From contig NC_087065.1 in assembly GCF_963678635.1 (NCBI RefSeq), forward strand, positions 64,296,553-64,360,552: a stretch of 64,000 bases of DNA. Reading direction: 5' to 3'. The position numbers and the translations under genes were made by a program. Origin of the DNA: Symsagittifera roscoffensis. Its lineage: Eukaryota > Xenacoelomorpha > Acoela > Convolutidae. The notes beneath the pieces are model-generated. The model made no database searches and had not been told where the DNA came from. It saw nothing but the letters and a program-made list of their open reading frames with translations. Shown here piece by piece: positions 10,565 to 23,902 of the stretch. The number at the start of each line of letters is the position of its first letter. Position 1 is the first letter of the stretch.

Positions 10565-13500
10565 CTGAACGAAAAATTAATATTACTAGCTATCAATTAC
10601 ACTAAGAAGTACTTTGAAGAGCCAGCAGCATAAAAAATTACCAATATATAACTATGAAATTATCATTCACATAAAAGAACCTTTTTATTCATCAAAATCG
10701 AGGCATGTTATAATGCGCATAATCAAATCAAATACGCTCTTTAAAGAAACCACAAAAACCAAATTCGTCTCAAAATTGGAGGCGGAAAAATTGTTGTTTA
10801 TTTTCCTGCAATACTTGAGCTTATGTCTTTCCTTTTTTTAAATTAACGTAGGCCGATTCAACTGCTATCATCCAGCCACAGCGGGGAATTTAAAATTCAT
10901 AAAACACCTTTTGAAATATTTCCCTTTCCTTGAATTTCATCCCCCGGATTCCGTTCCAGAGGAGCCAAATTGTCTCATTCCTGGATTCCAAACAATAGTT
11001 AAGGGAGATGGACTAAAAAGTAGCGTGGTTGCTTGGAAAGAGTGGCGTGTACTTTATGACTTGTTCAGTTGTATTTCAAATTTTTAATCTCCCAATTTTT
11101 CCCCAAAGTTATTGTTAGAGTACGATGCTGCGCTAATTGCCTGCCTATTTTGGCGCAACAGGGTAATTAAAATACCTGGGCTAAGAGTGATCCCACTTTT
11201 TGAGAGGAGACGAGAGGATTAAATACTGTGAAGGAATTTCAAAGTCTTATTTTCAAACTGATATTTTTACTGTTTTTTTTATACATTTACATTCTAATTT
11301 TAATTGTTGAAATGTAATTTAAAACCACGAGTATGGAAAGCAGAAAAACCTGTGCTAACTTTAGACCTTCAGGTTTTCAAATTTCTTACCAAAAAAATGG
11401 AAGCCAAAAAAAACAGATTAGGGTTCCATTGGAATGTTTGAATACGATATAAATTTCAGCACACTTATTTAAAGAGCCCGGACGTGATTATTGGTGAGTG
11501 ACTTATGCAAGATAACCTGCCACAGTTTGAGGTCGTAGTGACATGAGAAAATAGCACGAGAAATTTAAGACCTAAAATTTTTCGGGATCTACTTAACAAT
11601 CTCCCCCCCCCCCCCCCCCCTATGGTACCTACTTAAGAATCTCCACCCCTATAAATAAATACAGTGAAATAGCACTGAGCTTTCTATTGAGAATTCTAAT
11701 TTTGCTGCATTCTGATTGGTCGAAAAATCGACCAATTTGATCTAGTTAACAATCTCTCCCACCCCCCCCCCCCTTTCTTGAAAGGGGTGGAGATTGTTAA
11801 GTAGATCCATTTTTCGAAACAGCATAATTTCATTTCATGTGCTGGCGCCTTACAACTTCTCACAAAAACTACGGGATAACAATCAATTGCGGAAAATAAC
11901 TTGAGACAAAAACCTCTATTTTTTTAAAAAAAGATTTGAGCAGATTTGAGCATGATACATACAGGTCTTACTCCTTGCCTTTGTCATTTAATATTGGGGG
12001 AGATTGTTCACTTGGTCTATCAAGTTCATTAGTTTCGCTGAGATTGTTCACATGGGCCAATATGAGTTCATCAGTTTTGAATTGAGCTTCAAGACCAAAG
12101 ACAAATTAAAAAAAACAGCTGTTAAGGCGAAAACGGTTTTTGATTGGATATCGTCATTTGTCGTCTTATTTACCTAGCACCCCATTATTTGAACCTTTCC
12201 AGGCAAAGAAAATTGTGGTTTTATTTCAGATTAACAGAGGAAGGAAATGAACTTAAAACTAAAAGGGTCGTCATCGCTCTACCTACTTTTGTTTACTTAG
12301 TGCACACAACAAGATGTTAAAGAGCCTCTCTATACTGAAAAGGTTCAAACAAATACGCGCGTGGTCGGCAGGCGGTTTAATATAATCAGTTAAGTTTCCT
12401 GTTTTAGATGAAATATTAAGAAGCTAAACAAGAGAAAGATTTCATGCCAGATTATTATGATGACAGGTTTTAGGTTCGTTAGCCTCAAATCCAGGCCAAC
12501 TGGCAAACAGTCCCAGGTACTTGGCATTTTGACTGTTTTACGACATTTTCGAACTGATCAACCAATTTGGACTGAATTGGAACTGAATAATGTTATTCGG
12601 GCGTTAACCTTTTAACCGACAAAAAAAAGTTCAAATGTTCGTTCTGGAAAATTATCAAGATGAATCGAAAGTAAAAAAAATATCAGTTGAAGAGGTGACA
12701 AAGCACAAAGCAGCTCGAAAATGCCTGAAAGTCCAAATCAAAAAAATTGCTCCTTAATTATGTGAGACATAAAGTGCATTTATAGTCCCTCTTATCTTAG
12801 TAGTTTGAGTTTCGCAATATTTTGATTAACAAGAATAAGCTTGTGGGTCGGTCGTTATTCAAAAACTATTTGAGTTCAACAGTCGGTCTCGTAAGTACTA
12901 TGATGCAATTAATTTTTTCGCAAGTATGAGAGATAGGTCCCCCAATTTTTGCACTAAATCATAGTTGTGCTCAAAATTTGTGAAGCCTGGTCTAGTTTAT
13001 ATCCTGTTGATAGATGACTCACCTGGGTTTGGGTGAGTCCTAAGGCTGCGGCCAATTCCGCTCTCTCCGGAAGGGCCAGGTACTGAGTTCTCTGGAAGCG
13101 ACGCGTGAGCTGCTGGATCTGTATTGTGGAGTATATTGTTCTCGGCTTCCTCATCTTCTTGCCCCCCTTGGTAAGCGCCGCCTCCACTCCTCCCCCTCCC
13201 ACACCACCCGTCATGCCCACTCCTAGTCCCCCCAACACATGGGCTGCTTGATGTTGCTGCTGGCTCTTCGGAGAGTCTCCCAGCTCCAAATCTTTCTCAC
13301 CTAAAACGGGAAATGCTCTAGATCTTTGTCGATGCTCAGTTAGAATGCGTCGATTGCTTGCTTGCCAGTAAAATTGTGCTTACTTTGTCTTGCTTCTATA
13401 ATTATATATTACAAGGATCATATTAACATCCCCCCAACGGCTTTGGGCGGGAGGATGTTAACTTGGTCCTCTTACAGATACAACTGCACAGAGACAATCT

Positions 13501-14547
13501 CGAGCAGAAGAAACTTGTGGCAATTTCAGCAGAGAGTAAAGTAAAAAGTACAGACTTATTTTTGAAATATTAAGCTTGGCCTTTTTCTCATGTGCCCCTG
13601 TGTGAAAAAGGATCTGGATAGATTCTGGACCCTGTCGAATGCCCTTTTCTTGATAACCAGTGGTACAAATCATGATTAAATGTATGCGTGTAATGTGTAT
13701 CAGTTGTCAACGATTGAGTCCATGTCATCATATGAGCAAAGAAACCCTGTCATGTTTCTCAAGCTTTCATTTGCACATAAAAATCAAGGATTAGGCATTG
13801 AAAAGATGATTGATTGAATCAATGCATGAACATAAAATGGACTATTACCATTGCAATAAAACAGATTGCTTTCGATCTTAAGTGTCATTGATTTTGTAGG
13901 CTGTTCATTTAGTTTTTATACACACCTGGAAGAACTTGATCGCCTCTTGGACTGTGATCCAACATATGATTCGGCGGCGGGGGTGACCCGTATGTCAATG
14001 TGGCTCCTCGTCCCAGACCATTCTGGTTGGCGAAAGCTCCAGCAGCGCCTGAGTAGGGATTCGGACCCTGAGGACTCCCAGATTGCTGTGGGTACATCTG
14101 GGACGCCAGGTACCCTGGAAAACCAGCTGCGGCTGCTGCTTGTGCATGTGATCTGTAGTGATGCTGCAGGAACGACGGGTCCTGGTTTGCTACGGCCATA
14201 GCGTAGTTCATCATTGGATTCGGATGGGCATGATGAAACGGGTTCTGCGGGTTATGAGGGTTCCCCGGATGTCCAGAAGCTGCCGCCATTTGCATGTAGG
14301 GATTGAAACCCCCCGACGACTGATGGGGGCTCGGGTGATGTTGAATCGTGGATGTCTGATGTTGGGAAAGTCCCCCCAAATTGTAGGGAAAGCCGGCGGA
14401 GCCGTGTTGGGGGAAGTCTGGGTGGTTGTAGGGGAATCCCGGGGGAGGTTTTCCGACCAGTAATTCATTGGACGAGTCATGACGAAGGTGAGATTCACGA
14501 CTCGAGGGCGACAGCTGAGCGTGATTTTGATTTATAATATTCTGCAT
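9884..14547 (-). CDS. Dll: Distal-less (Dlx/Dll) homeobox transcription factor gene, 3 coding exons
   Basis: Nuclear DNA-binding regulator of the Distal-less class, known in animals for appendage, nervous-system and ectodermal patterning. I join exon 1 (14547-13926), exon 2 (13300-13023) and exon 3 (10564-9884) through GT-AG introns of 625 and 2458 nt. This gives 526 residues ending in a stop. The homeodomain spans residues 257-316. It begins MRKPRTIYS, contains [19 protein letters not shown] in helices 1-2, and has [11 protein letters not shown] in the recognition helix with Q50 and N51 present. The intron between homeodomain residues 44 and 45 is typical of the family. The N-terminal half is rich in Pro, His, Gln, Asn, Gly and Ala. 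The start is the first ATG after an in-frame TAA (14571-14569), so upstream non-coding exons remain possible. MITEs sit in both introns. Confidence 0.93.
11585..11808. mobile_element. MITE in Dll intron 2 with perfect 8-bp target duplication
   Basis: A 224-bp non-coding element begins with GGATCTACTTAACAATCTCC and ends with the near-exact reverse complement (GGAGATTGTTAAGTAGATCC). It is flanked on both sides by ATTTTTCG (11577-11584 and 11809-11816). Inside are an 18-C run (from about 11603), an 11-13-C run near 11761, and a palindromic GGTCGAAAAATCGACC core. The 8-bp duplication is what hAT-like transposition produces, although the ends do not start with the usual CAG. Confidence 0.85.
12000..12079. 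repeat. Two-copy 40-bp tandem repeat in Dll intron 2
   Basis: Both 40-base units begin GAGATTGTTCAC and end around TTCAT(T/C)AGTTT. The first bases resemble the end of the GGATC-type MITE at 11585-11808, so this may be a rearranged MITE end. Confidence 0.5.
13023..13300 (-). CDS. Dll: Dll exon 2 (homeodomain residues 1-44)
   Basis: The acceptor is CGTTTTAG/GTGAG and the donor is CCCAG/GTGAGT. The exon starts with two bases that finish codon 208 and ends in phase 0 after homeodomain Gln44 (LGLTQTQ). It encodes 92 further residues: an acidic EKDLELGD start, a Gln/His then Gly-rich linker ([13 protein letters not shown]), the [13 protein letters not shown] arm and helices 1-2. Relative to the usual family sequence, the segment after Tyr8 reads [12 protein letters not shown] rather than SSLQLQQLNRRF. 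I note this as a lineage-specific variation. Confidence 0.92.
13413..13470. mobile_element. Short palindromic MITE derivative in Dll intron 1
   Basis: Imperfect inverted arms (AAGGATCATATTAACATCC and GGATGTTAACTTGGTCCT) surround about 20 bases. They resemble the ends of the MITE at 11585-11808. No clear target duplication was found. Confidence 0.45.
13926..14547 (-). CDS. Dll: Dll exon 1 (N-terminal region)
   Basis: Encodes residues 1-207 plus the first base of codon 208. The donor is CCAG/GTGTGT, so the intron is phase 1 and the split codon is Gly. The protein is low in complexity: FPYN occurs twice in the first 60 residues, followed by His/Gln/Pro-rich stretches and an [15 protein letters not shown] segment. 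A YGSPPPP motif lies near the end. Such disordered transactivation-type N-termini are normal for Distal-less proteins and diverge quickly, so identity rests on the joined homeodomain rather than on this exon alone. Confidence 0.85.
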
Positions 14548-15436
14548 AACTGGTTGATTATTAATAGTTTAACCAGTTAATAGCCCGGATAATGAGTTTT
14601 ACTCTCAAAACTGTAATTTAGCCGATTTGTCGATTTATGTTCAAGTTGGTAATTGTACTGAAAATTAAGTTGCTTGTTTTGATTAGAAAAAAGAAAATTA
14701 TTCGAGAAGAACAATGATAAATGTTGAAAATTAGCAATTTATGCTGTTTTAAACTGTATAGTGCCTTTTAAATGGTCGTATATAACCAAGACACGTAAAA
14801 TATTTATTTATGATCTCAACTACGACAATTGATAGTTTTAGAGCGGCCTTTACTGAGCCAAAAAATACAAGTTATGCTCAAGTAATTGAAAAATAGATTT
14901 GAACATAATCATCTGATTTCTTTTGTGAGCAATATTGATGCACTTGTTTTACGGGATTTTACTTGTTTAAAACAAAGAGATTTTATTGGCTGACAGATTT
15001 TGACGTTGCGGCACTCAAGTTACGGGTGAATTTCGGTCTGTCTAATTTTGATAAACAATTGACCAAACTATTTTTAGGTTAGTTTTCAAATTGACTGGTA
15101 ATTTTTATCTTATTTTCAAAATAATATAAAAACCTAGGGGGATAATTAGAATAATTAGTGCAAGCAATTAAAATGATACCAAAATAGAAGTTAATATTAA
15201 AAACAGTTTGTTGTAATTATCCTTATATTAACTTTTTTTAGAGCTTGGACTAATAATTTAACTCATCAATTTTGTCTTCAATTTATCAGGTAAGAAAACT
15301 TATCAACAGAGAAAATGCGCGAGGAAGAAAGGAACCAATTATAGCTTTACTGCATGTCTCGGGTCTAAGTTAATTAATTGCACAAATCAGTTAGATAAAG
15401 ATGTTTTTTTTTCTATGATATCCAAAAAAAACTGTC

Positions 15437-15586
15437 GGATCTCTTTAACTAGTCCCCCTCCCTTTTCCAAAAGGGGGAGATTCGTTACTAGGTAAGTAAT
15501 TCACAAGCTTATCCATTGAATTATTTCATTATAGGGGTGGCGATTTGTTACGATTTACCAAGGGGGATTGTTAAACTAGTTAAATA
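15437..15586. mobile_element. Diverged GGATC-type MITE upstream of Dll
   Basis: The left arm is GGATCTCTTTAACTAGTCCC and the right arm is GGGGGATTGTTAAACTAG, with further GGGGGAGATT-like copies inside. It resembles the family in Dll intron 2 but is rearranged, and I see no clean target duplication. Confidence 0.45.
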
Positions 15587-15819
15587 GTGGTTTAAGTTAA
15601 TTATTAACGTAATCAAGTAATCAAAAACGTTGTGATATTGCTATATAAAAAAAATACAATATCTAGAAACACTGAAAAACCCGAAGAAACAATCGAAACT
15701 CACTATTAGAAAATTTGTTTGTTTTCTTCTACGAATGACTCGTTAAAAATCAATTAAATAGCTGTTCAATGGCTGAGTCAGCACAACGCTTCGCCCCTAT
15801 AAAAAGCTAACATAACAGT

Positions 15820-16110
15820 CAGTGGCGTGCACAGAAATTTTTCGGGTTATAAAGACCCTGTTTTGCCAAAAAATTTCAGCGTCGCAGATAAATTTTTGAA
15901 AATTAGGCAAAAAAATGACGGTTTGAGTTGAGCCTTTTTAAAAAATATTTGACCAAAAGTTGCGCTTTTCCGGCGCGCGCTCCCCCTCAAATTTAGTTAT
16001 ATTAGCGCCAAAGGCGCCTTTAGAACATTTTTGACGTTGGTCAGCCAAAAATGGATCTCGTAAAATTATACCAAAGGGGGACCCTTTGGAAAAATTTGGC
16101 AAACAAAATC
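15820..16110 (+). mobile_element. Diverged hAT-like MITE (CAGTGGCG end)
   Basis: Starts CAGTGGCGTGCAC and shares several internal blocks with the intact copy at 33106-33469, including GTCGCAGATAAATTTTTGAA-like, TCCGGCGCGCGCTCCCC and AAGGCGCCTTTAGAA. Flanks ATAACAGT and ATAACGGA look like a decayed 8-bp target duplication. The right terminal repeat is lost. Confidence 0.6.
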
Positions 16111-16940
16111 ATAACGGATGTTCAACGGATTCCTCATTGGCAATCCTCATTCGTTTCAAGTTATAAGTCAAATATGCATATTTAAATTTTTAATATCTAT
16201 TTTTGTATGTTTTAGAAGCCACCATGGGTTGTTGTATTTTCATATGATGGTTTGTATCTTTATAACTTGTAACATGAATACCCAGAGTGCTCCCGCAGTG
16301 AATCGGTGCTGTTTCAGTAACATTTCAGTAAAAATCCAGTCCTGTTTCAGTCTATGTACAGAGCCACACTGTAACTCTGATCAGAGATAAAATCAAATAT
16401 AAATATGGCCGTTCTATAACACTCAAAGGTCAGATCATAGCAAAGTTTGTGAGATCTTTTCAACTTTCACTCCGTAATCTTACCTATTTCTCCGGGGCAG
16501 TTTCGTTACTAGCCCGCACCGAAGCTCCATGAATAATAATCGATTATAATGGAAAAATGTTGTCTAAAATGTTGTCATTACGATCCCTTATAGTTGGAAG
16601 TTTTATGTAGAGGTTACGTGGTCATTAAAATCGCTAGTTGTCGATGAAAAATCAATTATAGTGTATTTTTTTCTCTATTTTAATCGATTGTTTTGCCAAG
16701 AAAATCATTTATGTTACATTTTACTTTGCTAATAATAAAAGCTATTCAATTTTAAGCACTAATTTTGTATGGAAGAAATAAAACAAGTTTAATTATGTGA
16801 GTTTACAATTTTTTCCTAGAAACTTGCATATATTAAACACCATAAATATCATTTAAAAGTTTCAAAGGTATCTTCCATTAGAGACATCTTCTTCCAATGA
16901 AGACTTCTCCCAGTCAACACTTCTTCTCGTCATTTCTCCT

Positions 16941-17068
16941 CAGCGGGCATCGGGTAAGAGAACCAGTGACCTCAGCGAGCATCGGGTAATAGAGCCAGTC
17001 ACATCAGTGGGCGTCGGGTAAGAGAGCCAGTGACTTCAGAGGGCATCGAGTAGAAAAGCCAGTGAGAG
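16941..17068. repeat. 32-bp minisatellite, four units
   Basis: Four consecutive 32-base units start at 16941, 16973, 17005 and 17037. They share the frame CAG-N-G-N-GC-N-TCGGGTAA-N-AGAGCCAGT with a few substitutions each. No coding role is apparent. Confidence 0.85.
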
Positions 17069-19564
17069 GCACTTCGAGTTTAAGCGCGTGAATCATAAAA
17101 ACAATCAAGAAAAAAAAATTTCAGCAAACTAAGTAGTAAAAATACAACCAACCAAAAAATTGCAGAGGAGAGTGTTAAAATTGTGTTTACCTTGAAACAA
17201 TCTAAAATTAGGTCAACAAGCCGATAAAAAAGGCCGATATAATTTAAGCCGATTATATTTTTCCAGGGAAAACAAAAGACGTGAAACTATGAAGTCAAGG
17301 TAAAATTACAAACTGCAAGAGTAAATCAAACAATGAAAAAAAAAATAAAGAAAAATGCGCGCAGCAAAAAAAAACGATTCCAAGAATGTGGCAACTAAGC
17401 CCACAAAACATAAGCAAATAAATAGAAAGCCGACAATTTTTTTGAAACAGAATACTTCCGTTTGAAAAGAAAAGCAGGTCCTGGTAAGATTCGAAACCAG
17501 TACCCAAACCAGAAGAGTTATAGAAACAAACATGTTTAGGTGAAGATATGTTTGCATTAGCCTTGCATTAGCCCGATTGCATTAGCCATGCTTATCGATA
17601 GGGTAAGAAAACGTCTGTGACAGGGAAAAGTTTAGTTCCCAATAAGAACGCTCCTGCTCTTGCACGTGTAATAATCTCAAATAATCAATTTACAGTAAAA
17701 CTTCTTAGGCTGAAAAGTTCAGCAAATTTGGAGATAGTTATTTGAAGGATTCCGAGAAATCAGGATTACTCATGAGTGTTTGTTTTTTTCAGATATCTGT
17801 TCTGTTACTTCAAAAACCCACTATTTTTCCGGTCTAGACACGATAATACCAATTTTAACAAATTTTGGGATATGTAATTCGACTTACTGCTCACAATGTC
17901 AATACAGATTGATACTTCAATTTTAACTAATCAATGATAAAGTGAATATTCATATTTCGATTTCCAAATCTGTTGAGTACCACAGAAGTCAAAGTTATTC
18001 TTATACGTCAACTCGCAGCTTCAGCTGGACTTTTTTTGATCGTCCCAAAAAATATCAGATAACAAGAGAAAAAAACGTTAATTAAAAAAAAAAATTTTTT
18101 TTGAGATATTGCATAACAGCTTGTAAAATGAATGAGCTTCAAACGTCAAATTAAAAGCAAAAAAAAACCAAAAAAAAATTGCCGGTTGCTGTGTAACAAA
18201 AAAAAACTGACTTTTTTCAAAAAAAAATAAAATAAAAAAAAAGATTTCGGTTCTTTTCTGCACATTAGTCTCGTTTTTAGCGCGGGGTGCGATTTCGAGA
18301 ACAATATAAACGCGTAGAAACTTAATAAATAAGACGCAGTAGCCACCGTTTGTCTTCTATAAAGGGCCACAAAAATTTCAGAGAAAATTTTAAAACTTTA
18401 ACTTTTTTCGAATTTTTTTGCACAATATTTTTAACTTTTCGAAAGAAGTTCATTGCCAATGAAGCACAAAAATTTAGATCAAAATTAATTATTTTCTAGT
18501 AATTTTTTAACTTTTTTTAGCCTAGAAGTTTAATTTAAAAATAAGTTTTCATTAAAGATTGATCCCGCGATCGCTTCATTTGCTGAAAATGGAAATTGAA
18601 TTTTTTAAACCAGTTTTTTTTTTAATCCAGACATTGTTATATGTCGTTTGAATCACGACTGAACGTGCTTTTATTTGATCGATTGTTCAACGCACGGCGA
18701 TGGTTATTTGTAATGTCTGATTTTGCGGGGGAAAACAAAAAAGTATGAAAAAAAGAAACAAGAATGTTGCGACCTGTGGCTCAAATAAAACAACAAATAA
18801 TTTTTTCAAAATAGTTTTTTTTTCGGCGTGGTGTGATGAGAAAAAAAACTAAAAAAAGTTATAAAAATAAGAGATTAGGCAATTAAAATTTTTGAAAAAA
18901 AATGACTAGAAAAACAAACAAAAAAATTAAGAAACAAAAACTTTCAAAAAGTTTGCTGTTTTTTTTTTTGCAATTTTTACGAGCTTTGTAGTTTTCTGAT
19001 TTCAAAAAGGCGCTAAAATACCCAAAAACAATTAACTTTACTCCTGTAAAACTAAGTTTTGCGTTATGAATCAAGCTATTCTAAGCTTTTAACCCATTAA
19101 AATAAGTTACTGTAAGCCTGCTCGCCCGAATTCAAAAACAAAAACAAAAATTTCAAACCGGTTTTTCTCAACACTGGGAAGAAGTTTTATAAAAGTATTC
19201 AAACCTGTTCAAACTGAATTTTCCAATGAATTTGAACATGATAGATCACCTAACTCTCTCCGATGATTAAGTTTGGTAGCTGATGATGCGTGAAAAAAAA
19301 TGAAAAAACCAAAAGGCACCGCCCCTCCCCCCGAATAATACAAAGTTCCTTTCCGTTTTTCAAATTGTTGGCACAAAAACAACCTAAAATCAGCCAAATA
19401 CGAAGTTACTCCTGATTTTCAAGGTTTGGAACAACAAGGATCCAAAAATATTTAACTAGCTTGCTCAGGTTTACAGACAAGAAGAGTCAGTAAGCAAAGT
19501 TTTTAAGCGAAGAAAAATGCTAGTCATGATCTCAATATTTTTTCACTCGCAAAAACAATTGATT

Positions 19565-19764
19565 NNNNNNNNNNNNNNNNNNNNNNNNNNNNNNNNNNNN
19601 NNNNNNNNNNNNNNNNNNNNNNNNNNNNNNNNNNNNNNNNNNNNNNNNNNNNNNNNNNNNNNNNNNNNNNNNNNNNNNNNNNNNNNNNNNNNNNNNNNNN
19701 NNNNNNNNNNNNNNNNNNNNNNNNNNNNNNNNNNNNNNNNNNNNNNNNNNNNNNNNNNNNNNNN
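19565..19764. other. Assembly gap
   Basis: Exactly 200 N. It lies at the left edge of the satellite block, where assemblies often break, so the true gap length is probably not 200. Confidence 0.98.
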
Positions 19765-21022
19765 TAATTGAAAGGAACTAAAAGTCATCTCAACTAAACT
19801 AGAATGACGCTTTGAGGTAACTTAAGTAAAATATACCAAATTAAAGGAAAAAAATGTGAGTTAAGGTAAAATCAAGGTAAAGTATAAGAAAATTAAAGTT
19901 CAGTAAAAATTTTTTTGTGAGGATAGGTAAATAAAGTAAAATCAAGTTATGTAAAGTAAAGTAAGATAAAGTAAAGTAACGAAAAGCAAAGTAAAGTAGA
20001 GAAAATTAAGTAAGCTTAGGTAAGTATAAAACAAAACTAAGCAAAGGCAGTAAGCTAAAGTGAAGTAAAGAAGAGAACTTCAGTAAAAAAGTGATTCAAT
20101 AAGTAAACAGAAAATAAAGTTTAGTAAAATTATGTTAAAATGATATAATTAAAGTTAAGCCCTAACCAATTTAGAAGTGGGTAAGTGAGTATTAAGTGTA
20201 GGTAAACAAGTTAGTAAGTAGGTAAATAGGATAGTAAGTAAGTAAATAAGTAAGTAAGTAAGTAGTTAAGTAAGTATGTAGGTAAGTGAGTCAGTAAGTA
20301 ATAAATGAGTAAGTGAGTAAATAGGTAAGTAAGTAAGTTATTATCAAAACAAGTAACTATAAAAGTAAATAAGTTAGTGAGTAAGTAAGTAAGTCAGTGA
20401 AGCAGCAAAGGCAAAAAAAAATATGGTAAAGTAAAGAAAGCTAAAGCAAACTAAAGTTAAGTGCTAGTAAATTAAAATAAAATTGAAACAAATTAAATTA
20501 AAGCAAAGAAAACTGGACGAATTAAAGAGTCAGTAAAATAATATACTTGATGCTTTTTTCTCATCATCCTTTCTCCTTTTCTTTTTAACTTTTCATTTCT
20601 CGAGTCTTTCTTTCCCCTCTCGAGAAACACGATATAAATTTCGGCTCCGATTTAGAATTATGAACTGTTTGTATAGTTGAAAACCATCTAAATTGTAAGA
20701 GTTAATTATCAGTATCTTCATCACTCCGTCTTGTTTCATGTTTTTTTCTTCATTATGTGACAAAGTAAATTGAGAATTATGTAAAAGGAAGTAAAACAGG
20801 TAAGTGAGTAATTAACTAGGTGAAAATAATCAAAGGAGTAAGTAAGAAAGTTAGCAAAAAATAAGCAGGTGACTAAGCGAGTAAAAAAGTAAAATGAGTA
20901 GTAAGTATTTAAGTGAGTAATAAGTAAGTAAGTAAACACGTAAGTCAGTAGGTAAATAAGTAAGTATGTAAGTGAGTAGGTATGTAAATTAGTAAGTAGG
21001 TAAATAATTAAGTAGGTAAGTG

Positions 21023-21320
<298 letters not shown>

Positions 21321-22017
21321 TGAGTAAGTGAGTTGGTAAAAAAACAAATAACTGTAAAAGTAAATAAGTTAGTGGTTAAGTAAGTGAGTCAGTGAGTAAG
21401 CAAAGGTAAAGTAAAGTATGGTAAAGTAAGGTAAGCTAAAGTAAATTAAAATTAAGTGCTAGTAAATTAAAATAAAATTGAAACAATTTAAATTAAAGCA
21501 AAGAAAACTGAACGAATTCAAGAGTAAGTAAAATAATTAGCTTGATGCTTTTTTCTCATCATATTTTCTCCTTTTCTTTTTACCTTTTCATTTCTACAGT
21601 CTTCCTTTCCCCTCTCGTGAAACACGATATAAACTTCAGCTCCGATTTAGAATTATGAACTGTTTGTATAGTTGAAAACCATCTAAATTGTAAGAGTTAA
21701 TTATCAGTATCTTCATCACTCCCTCTTATTTCAAGTTTTTTTCTTCATTATGTGACAAAGTAAATTGAGAATAAGGTAAAAGAAAGTAAAACAGGTAAGT
21801 GAGTAATTAACTAGGTGAAAATAAATAAAGGAGTAAGTAAGAATGTTAGCAAAAAATAAGCAGGTGACTAAGCGAGTAAAAAAAGAAAATGAGTAGTAAG
21901 TATTTTAGCGAGTAATAAAAAAGTAAGTAAACACGTAAGTCAGTAGGTAAATAAGTAAGTATGTAAGTGAGTAGGTATGTTAATTAGTAGAAAGAGGTAA
22001 ATAATTAAGTAGGTAAG

Positions 22018-22400
<383 letters not shown>

Positions 22401-23106
22401 GTAAGTAAGTGAGTTGGTAAAAAAACAAGTAATTCTAAAAGTAAATAAGTTAGTGGTTAAGTAAGTGAGTCAGTGAGTAAGCAAAGGTAAAGTAAAGTAT
22501 GGTAAAGTAAATTAAGCTAAAGTAAATTAAAATTAAGTGCTAGTAAATTGAAACAAAATTGAAACAAGTTAAATTAAAGAAAAGGAAACTGAACGAATTA
22601 GAGAGTAAGTAAAATAAATAGCTTGATGGTTTTTTCTCATCATCCTTTCTCCTTTTCTTTTCACCTTTTCATTTCTACAGTCTTCCTTTCCCCTCTCGAG
22701 AAACACGATATAAATTTCAGCTCCGATTTGCAATTATGAATTTTTTGTATAGTTAAAAACCATCTAAATTGTAAAAGTTAATTATCAGTATCTTCATCAC
22801 TCCCTCTGATTTCATTTTTTTTTCTTCAAAATGTGACAAAGAAAATTGAGAATTAAGTAAAAGGAAGTAAAACAGGTAAGTGAGTAAGTAACTATGTGAA
22901 AATAAAAAAAAAGAGTAGGTAAGAAAGTTAGTAAAAAATAAGCAGGTGACTAAGAGAGTACATAAGTAACTTAAGTAGTAAAACATTAAGTGAGTAGTAA
23001 GTAAGTAAGTAAACAAGTAAGTCAGAGTGTAAATAAGTAAGTACGTAAGTGAGTAGGTATGTAAATTAGTAAGTAGGTAAAAAATTAAGTAGGTAAGTGA
23101 GTAAGG

Positions 23107-23215
<109 letters not shown>

Positions 23216-23848
23216 TTAAGCGAGTAAGTGAGTAAGTAGGTAAGTAAGTAAGTTAGTATCAAAACAAGTAACTATAAAAGTAAATAAGTTAGTGGTTAAG
23301 TAAGTGAGTCAGTGAGTGAGCAAAGGTAAAGTAAAGCAAGTTAAAGTAAATTAAAATAAAATTGAAACAAATTAAATTAAAGCAAAGAAAATTGAACGAA
23401 TTAAAGAGTAAGTAAAATAATTAGCTTGATGCTTTTTTCTCATCATCCTTTCTTCTTTTTTTACCTTTTCATTTCTACAGTCTTCTTTTCCCCTCTCGAG
23501 AAACACGATATAAATTTCAGCTCCGTTTTGGAATTATGAGTTTTTTGTATAGCTGAAACCATCTAAATTGTAAAAGTTAATTATCAGTATCTTCATCAAC
23601 CCTCTTATTTCATTTTTTTTCTTCAAAATGTGACAATGAAAATTGAGAATTAGGTAAAAGGAAGTAAAACAGGTAAGTGAGTAAGTAACTAGGTGAAAAA
23701 TAAATAAAGGAGTAAGTAAGAAAGTTAGTAAAAAAAAATAAGCAGGTGACTAAGTGAGTAAATTAGTAAGTCAGTAGGTAAATAAGTAAGTACATAAGTA
23801 AGTAGGTATGTAATTTAGGAAGTAGGTAAATAGTTAAGCAGGTAAGTG

Positions 23849-23902
<54 letters not shown>

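Larger units (their letters stand above)
14548..19564. other. 5' flank of Dll up to the assembly gap
   Basis: About 5 kb upstream of Dll without a supported gene. It holds two MITEs and a minisatellite (listed separately) and, at 18060-18260 and 18840-18970, dense A/T homopolymers. Regulatory DNA for Dll could lie here, but no specific element can be named. Confidence 0.45.

Noticed and set aside
13866-14463. Plus-strand frames of 101-111 codons opposite Dll exon 1
   Set aside because: Shadows of the GC-rich coding exon on the other strand.
19517-19788. Open frames across the N run
   Set aside because: They contain only unknown residues from the assembly gap.
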